The position numbers and the translations under genes were made by a program. A stretch of 63,851 bases of DNA from an uncultured Alphaproteobacteria bacterium (GTDB taxonomy: Bacteria; Pseudomonadota; Alphaproteobacteria; HIMB59; GCA-002718135): contig CACGNZ010000006.1 in the NCBI GenBank assembly GCA_902574475.1, positions 1 through 63,851 of the forward strand, in the 5' to 3' direction. Positions 28,971 through 36,970 of this stretch are shown here, one piece after another; positions within the stretch are counted from its first letter, which is position 1; each line of letters starts with the position of its first letter. The notes beneath the pieces are model-generated. The model had not been told where the DNA came from and did not search any database. It was given only the letters and a program-made list of their open reading frames with translations.

Positions 28971-30305
28971 ATGAGTATTTTTAAAAGCATCAAATTTGAA
29001 TTACTTATTTTAGTATTAATTACATTAAGTATTTTTGCTTCTTTTAATTTAGATCTTTTTTTTTATAGTTATTTTATAAACTTAAGTGAGTGGGAAAATG
29101 GAGTTTTTCTAAAAGAATTTTTTTCAGAAATAACGAAACTTGGAAGTTCGTCTTGGTATTTTTCTATTACAATAATAGGTTTTGTTGTTTTTTATACAAA
29201 CAACAGACTAAAAATCGTAAAAAATAAATCAGCAAAAAATCTTTCTAATTTTTTTATTACTTCTTTTGTATATATTTTGACAGTTGGGATAATTACTCAA
29301 ATTATAAAACATGTGGTGGGAAGGCCCAGACCAAATCATACTGATTTCGAAGAAGTTTTTAATTTTAAATATTTTACCATGGATTCAAGTTTTCATTCTT
29401 TCCCATCTGGACATTCTTCTACAATATTTATCGTTTGTTTTATTTTGGTTTCTGTTCTTCCAAAATTAAAATATTTTTTTTATTTTTTAGCTTCAATTGT
29501 TGCTTTTAGTCGAGTTATTGTGAGTGCACATTTTTTTACAGATGTTGTTGCTGGAGCAATTTTAGCTTTAATATTATTTAAGGTTTTAAATAAATTAACA
29601 GAAAGTAAATATAATAAATACAAATTTTCAAATTTAATTCCTGAAAAAAATTCTGAGATTTTTTATTACATTCTAATTTTGTTTTTTAGTTGTGTGTTTG
29701 TGACTGCCGGCCCATCCTTAGATTTATATGTATCATCTTTTTTTTATAAGGGGGCATCACAATTTGAATTACAAAGTTTTGATTTAACTTCAATATTGTT
29801 TCGAGATATTTTATTACCACTAATCCTTATTTATATTTTAATTTTACCAATAGTTGGGCGTTTCTTGAAAATTGATAAAATTTTTTTTAATTATAAATTT
29901 TCTATTAAGGAAATAGTTTTGTTATGGATTACTCAAATTATTAGCGTTTTAATATTTGTAAATCTTATACTAAAAAATTTTTGGGGTAGGGCAAGACCAA
30001 ACGATGTAGTGGAACTGGGTGGAAAAGAATCTTTTTCACCGTGGTTTGAAATAACCAACGGTTGTGAAACAAACTGCTCCTTTGTTTCAGGGGATGCTTC
30101 TGTTGGGTTTTCAATTATAATTTTATATTTAATTACAAAAAAAATAATTTTTCTTTATGGAGGCTTTATTGTTGGTTTAGTACTTGGTTTAATTAGAATA
30201 ATAGCTGGTGGTCATTTTTTAAGTGACATTTTTTTTGCTGGCTTTTTTATTGTAATTTTAAATATAATTTTATTTGAATTATATAAAAAATATTATGCTA
30301 AATAA
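28971..30305 (+). CDS. Tandem PAP2 membrane phosphatase (fused LpxE/LpxF-like domains)
   Basis: 444-residue polytopic membrane protein holding two complete PAP2 modules in one chain. Module 1 (about 1-215) has all three motifs: K113-x6-RP (KHVVGRPRP), PSGH at 145-148, and R181-x5-H187-x3-D191. Module 2 (about 230-444) has K335-x6-RP (KNFWGRARP) and R409-x5-H415-x3-D419, but the middle motif reads FVSGDAS, with Asp375 where His is usual. PAP2 enzymes of this type remove phosphate from lipid A or undecaprenyl/phosphatidyl lipids in the inner membrane. The next gene is an ArnT-like lipid-linked glycosyltransferase, so lipid A remodelling is the best guess. Confidence 0.85.
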   Translation: MSIFKSIKFELLILVLITLSIFASFNLDLFFYSYFINLSEWENGVFLKEFFSEITKLGSSSWYFSITIIGFVVFYTNNRLKIVKNKSAKNLSNFFITSFVYILTVGIITQIIKHVVGRPRPNHTDFEEVFNFKYFTMDSSFHSFPSGHSSTIFIVCFILVSVLPKLKYFFYFLASIVAFSRVIVSAHFFTDVVAGAILALILFKVLNKLTESKYNKYKFSNLIPEKNSEIFYYILILFFSCVFVTAGPSLDLYVSSFFYKGASQFELQSFDLTSILFRDILLPLILIYILILPIVGRFLKIDKIFFNYKFSIKEIVLLWITQIISVLIFVNLILKNFWGRARPNDVVELGGKESFSPWFEITNGCETNCSFVSGDASVGFSIIILYLITKKIIFLYGGFIVGLVLGLIRIIAGGHFLSDIFFAGFFIVILNIILFELYKKYYAK

Positions 30306-31680
30306 AATTCTATTGCCATCATTCATTGTTTTACTTTTATTAAAAATAAGCGCCTTAAATTTTACTACTTTTAATTTGTTTGGTGATGAAGCACAGTATT
30401 GGTTATGGTCAAAAGATATTGACTTTGGTTATTTTTCGAAACCCCCTTTTTTGTCCTGGATAATAAGAGTCTATACAGAAATATTTGGTAGTAGTTTTAT
30501 TTCATTAAAACTTCTCCCATCGATTGTTTATTTATTGATTGCTTGGAGTATTTATATTCTTTTACTCAACTCTGGACTAAATAAAAAAAATTCATTTGCA
30601 GGTTGTTTAATTTTTTTATTTATACCCGCTGTTTCTTTTTCATCTTTTATAATTAGTACTGATCTTTTTTTATTATTATTTTGGACACTTTCACTTAATG
30701 AATTAATTAAGATCAATGGTGAACATAGTTTAAAAAATTTTATATTATTGGGTATTTTTCTGGGGTTAGGTTTTTTATCAAAATATGCAGCTATATATTT
30801 TGTGATTTGTTTATTTGTCCTAATTTTATTTGATAAAAGATTTAGAAAAATTTTTTTGGATAATTTATTTGGTTTTTGTCTTACTTTTTTATGTGTATTT
30901 GTAATTATCGTACCAAATATTATTTGGAACTTTAATAATGACTGGATAACACTTCAGCATACTTCGGATAATGCAAATTTTGGAAATATTGACATAGATC
31001 TCATTAGAGGTTTAGAATTTTTGTTAATTCAAGTTTTAATGTTAGGCCCGTTTATGGTTTTGGGTGGGATATTTGGATTTAATAAATGGAACTATATTCA
31101 AAAAATTTTTCTAATATTTTCTATGCCTATAATTTTAATTGTTTTAGTAGAAGCGATTATTGTCAGAGCTAATGCAAATTGGGCTGCTCCAGCTTTAATT
31201 TCTTTATTTTCTCTTTTATATATTAGAATTAACAATTCTTTTTTAAAGACAGCTAATTACATGTTTAATTTTATTGTCTGCTTAATTCTTTTTGTAATGA
31301 TTGGAATAAGCTATCCATCTAAAATTTTTGACCGAATAAGTGGTATAAATGATTATGCTCTAAAAATTTACAGTGGTTCTTCAGGTGGTGTCGTAAAAAA
31401 TATAGTAGTTTCAGATCGGCTTTTGTTTTCAAGCCTTAATTTTGAATTAAGAGATAAGGATATTAATTTCTATATGCCACATAAAGAAGGTGATGAAATA
31501 ACAAACCACTTTAAAATAGTGTCTCCTCTTGATAAATATATAAATGATAACTTTACTTTAATTGGAAGCCCCTCAGATATAAATTATTTAGAGAATGAAT
31601 ATAAGGTGCTAAAAATAAATTCGCCTGATCAAAAATTTACAAAAAGAAAACTTGATGTTTACGAGGTTTTTTTTGAATAA
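30295..31680 (+). CDS. ArnT/GT39-83-like membrane glycosyltransferase
   Basis: 461 residues starting from the ATG at 30295, which overlaps the phosphatase gene by 11 bp; a TTG at 30274 is possible but less likely. The first periplasmic loop carries GDEAQYWLWSKDIDFGYFSKPP, the signature of the PMT/ArnT family that transfers sugars from polyprenyl phosphate (acidic residues follow GDE). About ten to eleven hydrophobic segments precede a soluble C-terminal tail (about 345-461). Coupled to the tandem PAP2 gene, it may add a sugar such as galacturonic acid to dephosphorylated lipid A. Donor and acceptor cannot be read from sequence. Confidence 0.85.
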   Translation: MLNKILLPSFIVLLLLKISALNFTTFNLFGDEAQYWLWSKDIDFGYFSKPPFLSWIIRVYTEIFGSSFISLKLLPSIVYLLIAWSIYILLLNSGLNKKNSFAGCLIFLFIPAVSFSSFIISTDLFLLLFWTLSLNELIKINGEHSLKNFILLGIFLGLGFLSKYAAIYFVICLFVLILFDKRFRKIFLDNLFGFCLTFLCVFVIIVPNIIWNFNNDWITLQHTSDNANFGNIDIDLIRGLEFLLIQVLMLGPFMVLGGIFGFNKWNYIQKIFLIFSMPIILIVLVEAIIVRANANWAAPALISLFSLLYIRINNSFLKTANYMFNFIVCLILFVMIGISYPSKIFDRISGINDYALKIYSGSSGGVVKNIVVSDRLLFSSLNFELRDKDINFYMPHKEGDEITNHFKIVSPLDKYINDNFTLIGSPSDINYLENEYKVLKINSPDQKFTKRKLDVYEVFFE

Positions 31681-32326
31681 ATTTCTAGTATTTTTTATTA
31701 TATTTGTAGTTAATGCATCTTATGCAAATAATTTTAGTGCAGAATATAAGGTCAGCACAACAGGAATTAAAATTGGTAATTTTAGTTGGTCATTAAATGT
31801 TAATGATAATGTTTATCAAACAGAAATTAATTTAAAAAATTCTGGCATTTTTTCGCCCTTATATAAATTTGAAGGAAGCTATCTTTCAACTGGGATTATT
31901 GAAAACAACATATTTAAGACCCAGAATTATAAACAGTTTTGGAAAACTAAGAAGAAAACAAAAATAGTTAAAATGTCTTTTGATGATTATTTAATTGAAT
32001 TAAAACAAGAACCTATAGAAAAAGAAATGGCTAGAGTAAACCTAGAAGGCTTATATTTATATTTTGACCCAATCACCTCTTTTATAAATATTTTAAATGG
32101 GGAAGACGAGGTAAAAACTATTGACGGGAGAAGAATTTATAGACTTAAAAAAAATGAAGACGAGGATGGAAAAATAGTTTTAAAAATTACAGACTATATA
32201 AATATTTGGGCCGATCATAAAAGAAATGATTTAAAAAAAATTGAATTTTTTATTGAAGATGATTTGCTTCCATATGAAATTCTTATTCATTTTAAAGAAA
32301 GAGTCTTCAAGCTAGAAAGAATTTAA
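31655..32326 (+). CDS. DUF3108 exported protein
   Basis: About 223 residues with a Sec signal (MFTRFFLNKFLVFFIIFVVNASYA). The mature part FSAEYKVSTTGIKIGNFSWSLNV and NSGIFSPLYKFEGSYLSTG match the start of DUF3108, a periplasmic beta-rich family without an assigned role. The ATG at 31655 is chosen over the TTG three bases earlier. It overlaps the glycosyltransferase gene by 26 bp, so it belongs to the same envelope-related operon. Convergent with the smr gene (4-bp overlap). Confidence 0.82.
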   Translation: MFTRFFLNKFLVFFIIFVVNASYANNFSAEYKVSTTGIKIGNFSWSLNVNDNVYQTEINLKNSGIFSPLYKFEGSYLSTGIIENNIFKTQNYKQFWKTKKKTKIVKMSFDDYLIELKQEPIEKEMARVNLEGLYLYFDPITSFINILNGEDEVKTIDGRRIYRLKKNEDEDGKIVLKITDYINIWADHKRNDLKKIEFFIEDDLLPYEILIHFKERVFKLERI

Positions 32327-32862
32327 AACTTTTTTTTTCTTAAATAGACAAAAAGAGCTCCGTCGCCCCCATGTTCAAAACCCGCATCTTGATACGTTAA
32401 GATGTATTTCTTGAGATCATCTTCATTAATCCAGCTTATTATTGAGTTTTTTATCTTTCCATAGAAAAGCTTAGGGTTTGTTTCTTGCTCGTTTTCAGCT
32501 TTTTTATGAACACCTTTTCCAGTAATTATAAGCAAACACCTTTTGTTTTTGTTATAATTTTTTTTAACTTCACTTATAAACTTTTCATATGCTTCAACTA
32601 GGCCATACCCATGAAGATCAATTCTTCTGTCTATTTGTACCTTTCCCCGTTTAAGCTCCTTGTTGACCTCACCAAAAGATAGTTTAAATTCAGAGCTAAT
32701 AATTTTTTGCTCAACTTTTGTTTGCTCGGTACTATTTTTGCTTTTAGTTTTTTTATCTAATATTACGTTACTTTTATTGGTTGTTCTTGTTTTAGTTGTT
32801 GGTGTGTCTTTTTTAAAAGGCTTAACTCCTTTCATTTTTTTTAAAAAAAAATCTTCTTCCAT
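32323..32862 (-). CDS. Smr-domain protein
   Basis: 179 residues. A basic, Thr/Lys-rich disordered N-terminus (about 1-65) precedes a C-terminal Smr domain (about 80-179) with RIDLHGYGLVEAY, LLIITGKGVH and GFEHGGDGALFVYLRKKKF, the three conserved motifs. Smr domains can nick or bind nucleic acids; single-domain bacterial versions have been tied to ribosome rescue or RNA cleavage in other bacteria. It is the last gene of the oriC-proximal leftward block and overlaps the lysozyme gene by one base. Confidence 0.93.
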   Translation of the reverse strand: MEEDFFLKKMKGVKPFKKDTPTTKTRTTNKSNVILDKKTKSKNSTEQTKVEQKIISSEFKLSFGEVNKELKRGKVQIDRRIDLHGYGLVEAYEKFISEVKKNYNKNKRCLLIITGKGVHKKAENEQETNPKLFYGKIKNSIISWINEDDLKKYILTYQDAGFEHGGDGALFVYLRKKKF

Positions 32863-33290
32863 TATTTTTTAGTGTAGTTTTTAATTAAATTTTTTACTCT
32901 TTCAGGAGTTTGTAAATACCACAAGCTATCTAACATCTCTAGTGATGCCATGAATTTTTGTTTTTTATTTAAAAAATAAAGCATTTTTTTAAATTTAGAG
33001 ACACCTTTCTCTCCAAGTTGAAACAACATTTCTATTAATAATTCTTTTTCTGAAGTTGTGTGGTGTTTTTTAAAAAAATTTTTTTTGTATTGATCGTGTG
33101 CCTTTTTAAAATCTATTTCAAATACTTTTTTAAAGTGGGTTTTTTTGTATTTCTTTATATAATAATTATTCTCATTTTCTGTAATGAGGTGGCCATAACC
33201 AATGGTATAAAACCCTAGTTGATCTTTGTAAGGCTTATGAGAATAACCTTCATTTTTTTTAATTCGATATTTAAGTTTTTTAAAGGACAA
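32862..33290 (-). CDS. T4-type lysozyme (GH24 muramidase), no signal peptide
   Basis: 142 residues that read like phage T4 lysozyme along their length. The catalytic triad Glu14, Asp23 and Thr29 has exactly the T4 spacing (NEGYSHKPYKDQLGFYTIGYGH, compared with T4 Glu11, Asp20, Thr26). The C-terminal half resembles T4 too: MLFQLGEKGVSKF and SLWYLQTPERVKNLI. T4-type enzymes cut the MurNAc-GlcNAc bond in peptidoglycan. There is no signal peptide or membrane segment, so it would be cytoplasmic unless exported in another way. It lies between Tim44-like and smr, where many Alphaproteobacteria have the lytic transglycosylase mltA. Base composition resembles its neighbours. Confidence 0.9.
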   Translation of the reverse strand: MSFKKLKYRIKKNEGYSHKPYKDQLGFYTIGYGHLITENENNYYIKKYKKTHFKKVFEIDFKKAHDQYKKNFFKKHHTTSEKELLIEMLFQLGEKGVSKFKKMLYFLNKKQKFMASLEMLDSLWYLQTPERVKNLIKNYTKK

Positions 33291-33293
33291 GTA

Positions 33294-33875
33294 TTAAGTT
33301 TGGGTTAGTATCCATATGGGGCTTGATGATTTTACCGGTTTTTCAAAGGTCCAAGTGTCTTTATTTTTAACAATAGAACCCTCATCATTGTTTAGCATCT
33401 GTTCGCTAATAAAATTGACTGATATTGATATTGTGTTGTTTTCTACTTTTGCATCTGCAATACCCTCTACAATAAGTGAATAAAATTGTGATTCAGGATT
33501 ATTTGTTTTTTCATCAATCGCTTTTTCAAAAGCAGAATAAACACCTTTGGACACAAGATTTTTAAGTGTTTTTTTATCTCCATTGTTAAAAGATGAAATT
33601 ATAATTTCAAATGCTTTCTTGGCACCATCAAGAAACTCTCTATGATTAAAATTATTTACTTTTTTATATACAACCTCAAGCTTTGTCTCATTATCCATTA
33701 GTGAGGGTATTTTTTGAACATCTTCTTGTTTATTATTTTCTTGAGGTTTTGGCTCTGATATATTTTTTTGAAATCCTGTTCTTTTCCCCAAAACACTTCT
33801 TAATCTGTAAATAATAAAACCAGCAATAGCTGCAAAAATTAGAATGTCAAAAAATTGTAGGTCGCCATAAATCAT
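33294..33875 (-). CDS. Tim44-like domain membrane-anchored protein (TimA)
   Basis: 193 residues. One N-terminal transmembrane helix (about 8-24, FDILIFAAIAGFIIYRL) followed by RSVLGKRTGFQ, typical of bacterial Tim44 relatives, then a linker and the Tim44/TIM44-like domain (about 75-193). The family resembles the mitochondrial import motor component; bacterial TimA binds membrane proteins and is inner-membrane attached. A conserved alphaproteobacterial neighbour of dnaQ. The secB and fxsA genes often found between dnaQ and this gene are missing here. Confidence 0.9.
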   Translation of the reverse strand: MIYGDLQFFDILIFAAIAGFIIYRLRSVLGKRTGFQKNISEPKPQENNKQEDVQKIPSLMDNETKLEVVYKKVNNFNHREFLDGAKKAFEIIISSFNNGDKKTLKNLVSKGVYSAFEKAIDEKTNNPESQFYSLIVEGIADAKVENNTISISVNFISEQMLNNDEGSIVKNKDTWTFEKPVKSSSPIWILTQT

Positions 33876-33905
33876 CTGATTTTAATATAATAACTTTTTT
33901 AAATA

Positions 33906-34580
33906 TTAATAGTTAAATTTTTTCCAAAGGGGGTTTTTTATTTTTTTTAACATTTCTTTGTGAGCAAGATAATCTTCTTTATTAACTTCTATAATTTTGG
34001 TTTTTGTATCGTTTTTGTTGTTAATTTGTGTGTTTTTTTCATTACTGTTTGAAACCAATTCCATAGAAAATTGCTTGCCTCCTCTTAACTCTAAATAAAC
34101 TGCTGCTAAAAGCTGGGAATCAAGTAAGGCTCCATGAAATGATCTGTCTGATAAATCAATGTTAAATCTTCTACACAAATAGTCAAGGTTAGCTATTCTT
34201 GTGTTTAGAACTTCTCTTGAAAGAGAAACTGTATCCACCACAGGATTATCTAAAGGGGATAAGCCTAGGATTGATAATTCATTATTAATAAAGCCCAAAT
34301 CAAATGACGCATTGTGAATTATTAATGTGTCGTTTTTCAAAAAACTCAAAAGCTCTTTGTGGTTTTCTTCAAATGGTTTTTGTTGTTTAAGAAAATCATC
34401 TGAGAGACCTACAATGTTTTTTGCACCTTCGCTGATGCTCCTATCTGGTTTGCAATAAAATTGGAGCGTGTTTCCTGTAGGAACGTGGTTTTTAAGTTCC
34501 ACGCAACCAACCTCTATTATTCTATCACCAGTCTTGTAGTCAAGACCGGTGGTTTCTGTATCAATTACTATTTCTCTCAT
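33906..34580 (-). CDS. dnaQ: DNA polymerase III epsilon subunit (3'-5' proofreading exonuclease)
   Basis: 224 residues. DEDDh exonuclease motifs are in place: ExoI VIDTETTGLD near the N-terminus, ExoII LIIHNASFDLGFIN, and ExoIII with SFHGALLDSQLLAAVY (catalytic His-x5-Asp). The C-terminal tail, which binds the polymerase alpha subunit, is short and charged. 8 bp after coaE in the leftward block. Confidence 0.97.
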   Translation of the reverse strand: MREIVIDTETTGLDYKTGDRIIEVGCVELKNHVPTGNTLQFYCKPDRSISEGAKNIVGLSDDFLKQQKPFEENHKELLSFLKNDTLIIHNASFDLGFINNELSILGLSPLDNPVVDTVSLSREVLNTRIANLDYLCRRFNIDLSDRSFHGALLDSQLLAAVYLELRGGKQFSMELVSNSNEKNTQINNKNDTKTKIIEVNKEDYLAHKEMLKKIKNPLWKKFNY

Positions 34581-34588
34581 GGTTTTAA

Positions 34589-35179
34589 TTAAAGTTTATT
34601 TATTAACTTATTAATTTTGGTTTTATAATCCTTTAATGTCGAGTTGTTGTAAATAACATAATCAGATTTCTTTTTTCTTATAACGTCTGAAGTTTGAGAT
34701 TTAATTATATTTTTAAACTGTGATTCTGCCATTTTCCTTGTTTTTTTTAATCTTTTTAATCTTACTCGTTTGGAGGCTATTATCGATATTACTTTGTGGA
34801 ACTGTTTCTCTAAATTATTTTCAAATAATAAAGGTATGTCAATAAATATTAATCTTGTTTTTTTTTGTTTTTCTTGTTTTATAAAATCAGATCTCTTTTT
34901 TCTAACTATTTTAAATATGTATAACTCGAGCTTTTTTCTTATTTGTTTATTTTCAAAAATAATCTTTGATATAATTTTTTTATCTATTTTTTTTTTTGAA
35001 ATGGACTTAGACAAACCTATGGTACGTAAATAAGTAACAAATTTCTTATCAGGGTTTTTATATATTTTGGCCACCTGCTCATCTGAACTGTGAATTTTAA
35101 AATCTTTTTCTTTTAATTCGCTACAAAAGGTAGATTTGCCTGACCCTATCCCTCCTGTTATTGCTATGGTTTTTGTCAT
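34589..35179 (-). CDS. coaE: Dephospho-CoA kinase
   Basis: Last step of coenzyme A synthesis, phosphorylating dephospho-CoA. 196 residues. P-loop ITGGIGSGKSTF at the N-terminus, HSSDEQVAKIY as the dephospho-CoA-binding element, and the lid region with FIDIPLLFENNLEKQFHKVISI. Lysine-rich, as expected for an AT-rich genome. It overlaps aroE by one base. Confidence 0.96.
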   Translation of the reverse strand: MTKTIAITGGIGSGKSTFCSELKEKDFKIHSSDEQVAKIYKNPDKKFVTYLRTIGLSKSISKKKIDKKIISKIIFENKQIRKKLELYIFKIVRKKRSDFIKQEKQKKTRLIFIDIPLLFENNLEKQFHKVISIIASKRVRLKRLKKTRKMAESQFKNIIKSQTSDVIRKKKSDYVIYNNSTLKDYKTKINKLINKL

Positions 35180-35961
35180 TAAATTTTTTTATAAATAACG
35201 TTAAGCATTTTTTCATCTACAGATGGGTTTTTTCCAAACCACATTTTAAAACACGGTTTGGCCTGTTCTATCAACATTGATATTCCATAAATCTTTTTAT
35301 TCTTTGGAAACTGTTTGAGAAATGGGGTGTTTTTTGGGCTGTAAACTATGTCACTTACAATTGTGGAGCTGGTAATAATTTTTAGGTGTTTTTTCAACAT
35401 AGGATTTATTGGTGTAGTATTAATTATTAAAAAAACTCCCTCAAGGTGTGTTTCAAGATCACTATATTTTTTTGTATACTCAGTGTTTTTTGAATACTTA
35501 ATTTTTTTCTTAGATCTGTTGAAAATTAAAATATCTTTAAACCCCCTCTTCTTTAAAACATAGTGAATAGCGTGTGATGCTCCTCCATAACCCAAAATAA
35601 TAACTTTTCTATTTTTAATTTTTTTTATGCTTGGTAGCGTTTTGTAATATCCTGTCCAATCAGTATTTGTTCCTTTAATAGTTTTTTTATTTGTTACACA
35701 ATTTACTGCGCCTATTTTTTTTGCATGAGCGTCTATTTTGCCAAGATGTTTTATAATTTTGTTTTTAAATGGAATGGTAACATTTAGACCAAGCGTATCT
35801 TTTTTTTCCAAAACATCTTTTATTTTATTATGAAAGTTTTTTTCTGTAAGTTCTAAATACCCGTAGCTTGCTTTAATGTTGTATTTTTTAAACCAATAGT
35901 TAAATATTGTTGGTGAAAGACTTTTAGATACCTTGTTCCCAACTACGTAAAGTTTTTTCAT
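35179..35961 (-). CDS. aroE: Shikimate dehydrogenase
   Basis: NADPH-dependent reduction of 3-dehydroshikimate. 260 residues. The substrate domain has VSKSLSPTIFNYWF and GLNVTIPFK with the catalytic Lys, then AVNCVTN and GTNTDWTGY; the nucleotide domain has VIILGYGGASHAIHYVL and NRSKKK for NADP specificity. C-terminal GISMLIEQAKPCFKMWFG is typical. It overlaps coaE and maf. Confidence 0.96.
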   Translation of the reverse strand: MKKLYVVGNKVSKSLSPTIFNYWFKKYNIKASYGYLELTEKNFHNKIKDVLEKKDTLGLNVTIPFKNKIIKHLGKIDAHAKKIGAVNCVTNKKTIKGTNTDWTGYYKTLPSIKKIKNRKVIILGYGGASHAIHYVLKKRGFKDILIFNRSKKKIKYSKNTEYTKKYSDLETHLEGVFLIINTTPINPMLKKHLKIITSSTIVSDIVYSPKNTPFLKQFPKNKKIYGISMLIEQAKPCFKMWFGKNPSVDEKMLNVIYKKI

Positions 35962-36548
35962 TTTTTTGAATATAAATAATCTAGTAAATTAAATAAAGGT
36001 AATCCCATAACATTAAAATAATCTCCTTTTATGCTCTCGATAATATTTGGCCCTAAACTTTCTATTTGATAACACCCTACAGAGCTTAGTATTTGTTTAC
36101 CTGTTTTTTTTAGATATATATTTATTTCGCTATTATTAAGTTTTCTTATTCTAACATGAGTTTTTTCGTAATTTTCCCAAATCTTGGAACCGTTCAAACA
36201 AATAGTTAGACCTGATACTATTAGGTGCTCCTTTCCTGATAGAGACTTGATTTTTTTTTTGGCTTTATCAATAGAGTTTACTTTATCTAAAATTTTTCCA
36301 TTGTGATAAATGACTGTATCACAGCCTAAAACAATTTTATTAGCATACGGTTTTTGTCTACTTACACTTCTTGCTTTTTCATAAGAAAGTTTTTTTGCAA
36401 AAATCTCAGGTTTTGTTTTTCTATTAATGGTTTTTTTAATATCCTCTTCGTTGCAGTTTGGTTTTTTTTGTGTGAAATTTAATCCTGCATTTTTTAATAT
36501 TTTGTATCTAGATTTGCTTGAACTGGCTAATATAAATTTTTGGTGCAT
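35958..36548 (-). CDS. maf: Maf-family nucleoside triphosphate pyrophosphatase
   Basis: House-cleaning pyrophosphatase acting on modified or non-canonical nucleotides. About 196 residues using the internal ATG at 36548, which gives the family start MHQKFILASSSKSRYKIL; an upstream ATG at 36581 would add an 11-residue hydrophobic extension not seen in Maf. ANKIVLGCDTVIYHNGKILDKV carries the catalytic Asp and GCYQIESLGPNIIESIKGDYFNVMGLPL the C-terminal signature. First gene of the leftward block; the origin candidate lies directly upstream. Confidence 0.93.
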   Translation of the reverse strand: MHQKFILASSSKSRYKILKNAGLNFTQKKPNCNEEDIKKTINRKTKPEIFAKKLSYEKARSVSRQKPYANKIVLGCDTVIYHNGKILDKVNSIDKAKKKIKSLSGKEHLIVSGLTICLNGSKIWENYEKTHVRIRKLNNSEINIYLKKTGKQILSSVGCYQIESLGPNIIESIKGDYFNVMGLPLFNLLDYLYSKK

Positions 36549-36970
36549 AAGTGTGTTAATAAAAATTATACTTATAAACACTATTAAATATAATTTGAAT
36601 TTAAGAAATAGTTCTTTTGTTTTAAAAATGTGTTGTTAACAACTTAATAACTTGTCTGAATATTATAAGGTGGGTGTTAATATATTTATTATACAAAATT
36701 AATAACAAGTTATTATAAATTTATTGCATTGCAAATTATTTAAAAATAATATTTTTTTTTCAATATTCTTTAAATTAACATATTTCTTGGGATTGTTATT
36801 CATATGTTGGTAAATAAAGAATGGTACAATAATAAAGCAATAATTAAGCTTTTTAACCTTACAACTAACACTACAATTAAATATATAAATTATATATTTA
36901 TTATTATTTTGACATTAACTTTAATTTTGATTATTAAAATTATTCATTTCTAAACTACCCCAACAACATT
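36549..36970. other. Candidate chromosomal replication origin (oriC) between maf and rho
   Basis: A 422-bp gene-free and extremely AT-rich stretch between divergent maf and rho. Four sites match the DnaA box TTATNCACA at 8 of 9 positions: 36554-36562 (minus), 36572-36580, 36689-36697 (TTATACAAA) and 36796-36804 (TTATTCATA). There is also a 12-bp palindrome GTTGTTAACAAC (about 36632-36643) and an 11-bp inverted repeat TAATAACTTGT / ACAAGTTATTA (around 36645 and 36706). Genes on both sides point away from it. In Caulobacter and Rickettsia the origin lies between these same two gene groups (maf-aroE-coaE-dnaQ side and rho-trmE-gidAB-parAB side). hemE and ppsR/DUF299, which flank it there, are absent. 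Confidence 0.6.

Noticed and set aside
36549-36581. N-terminal extension of maf from the ATG at 36581
   Set aside because: The extra 11 hydrophobic residues are not part of the Maf family; the internal ATG at 36548 matches the usual start.
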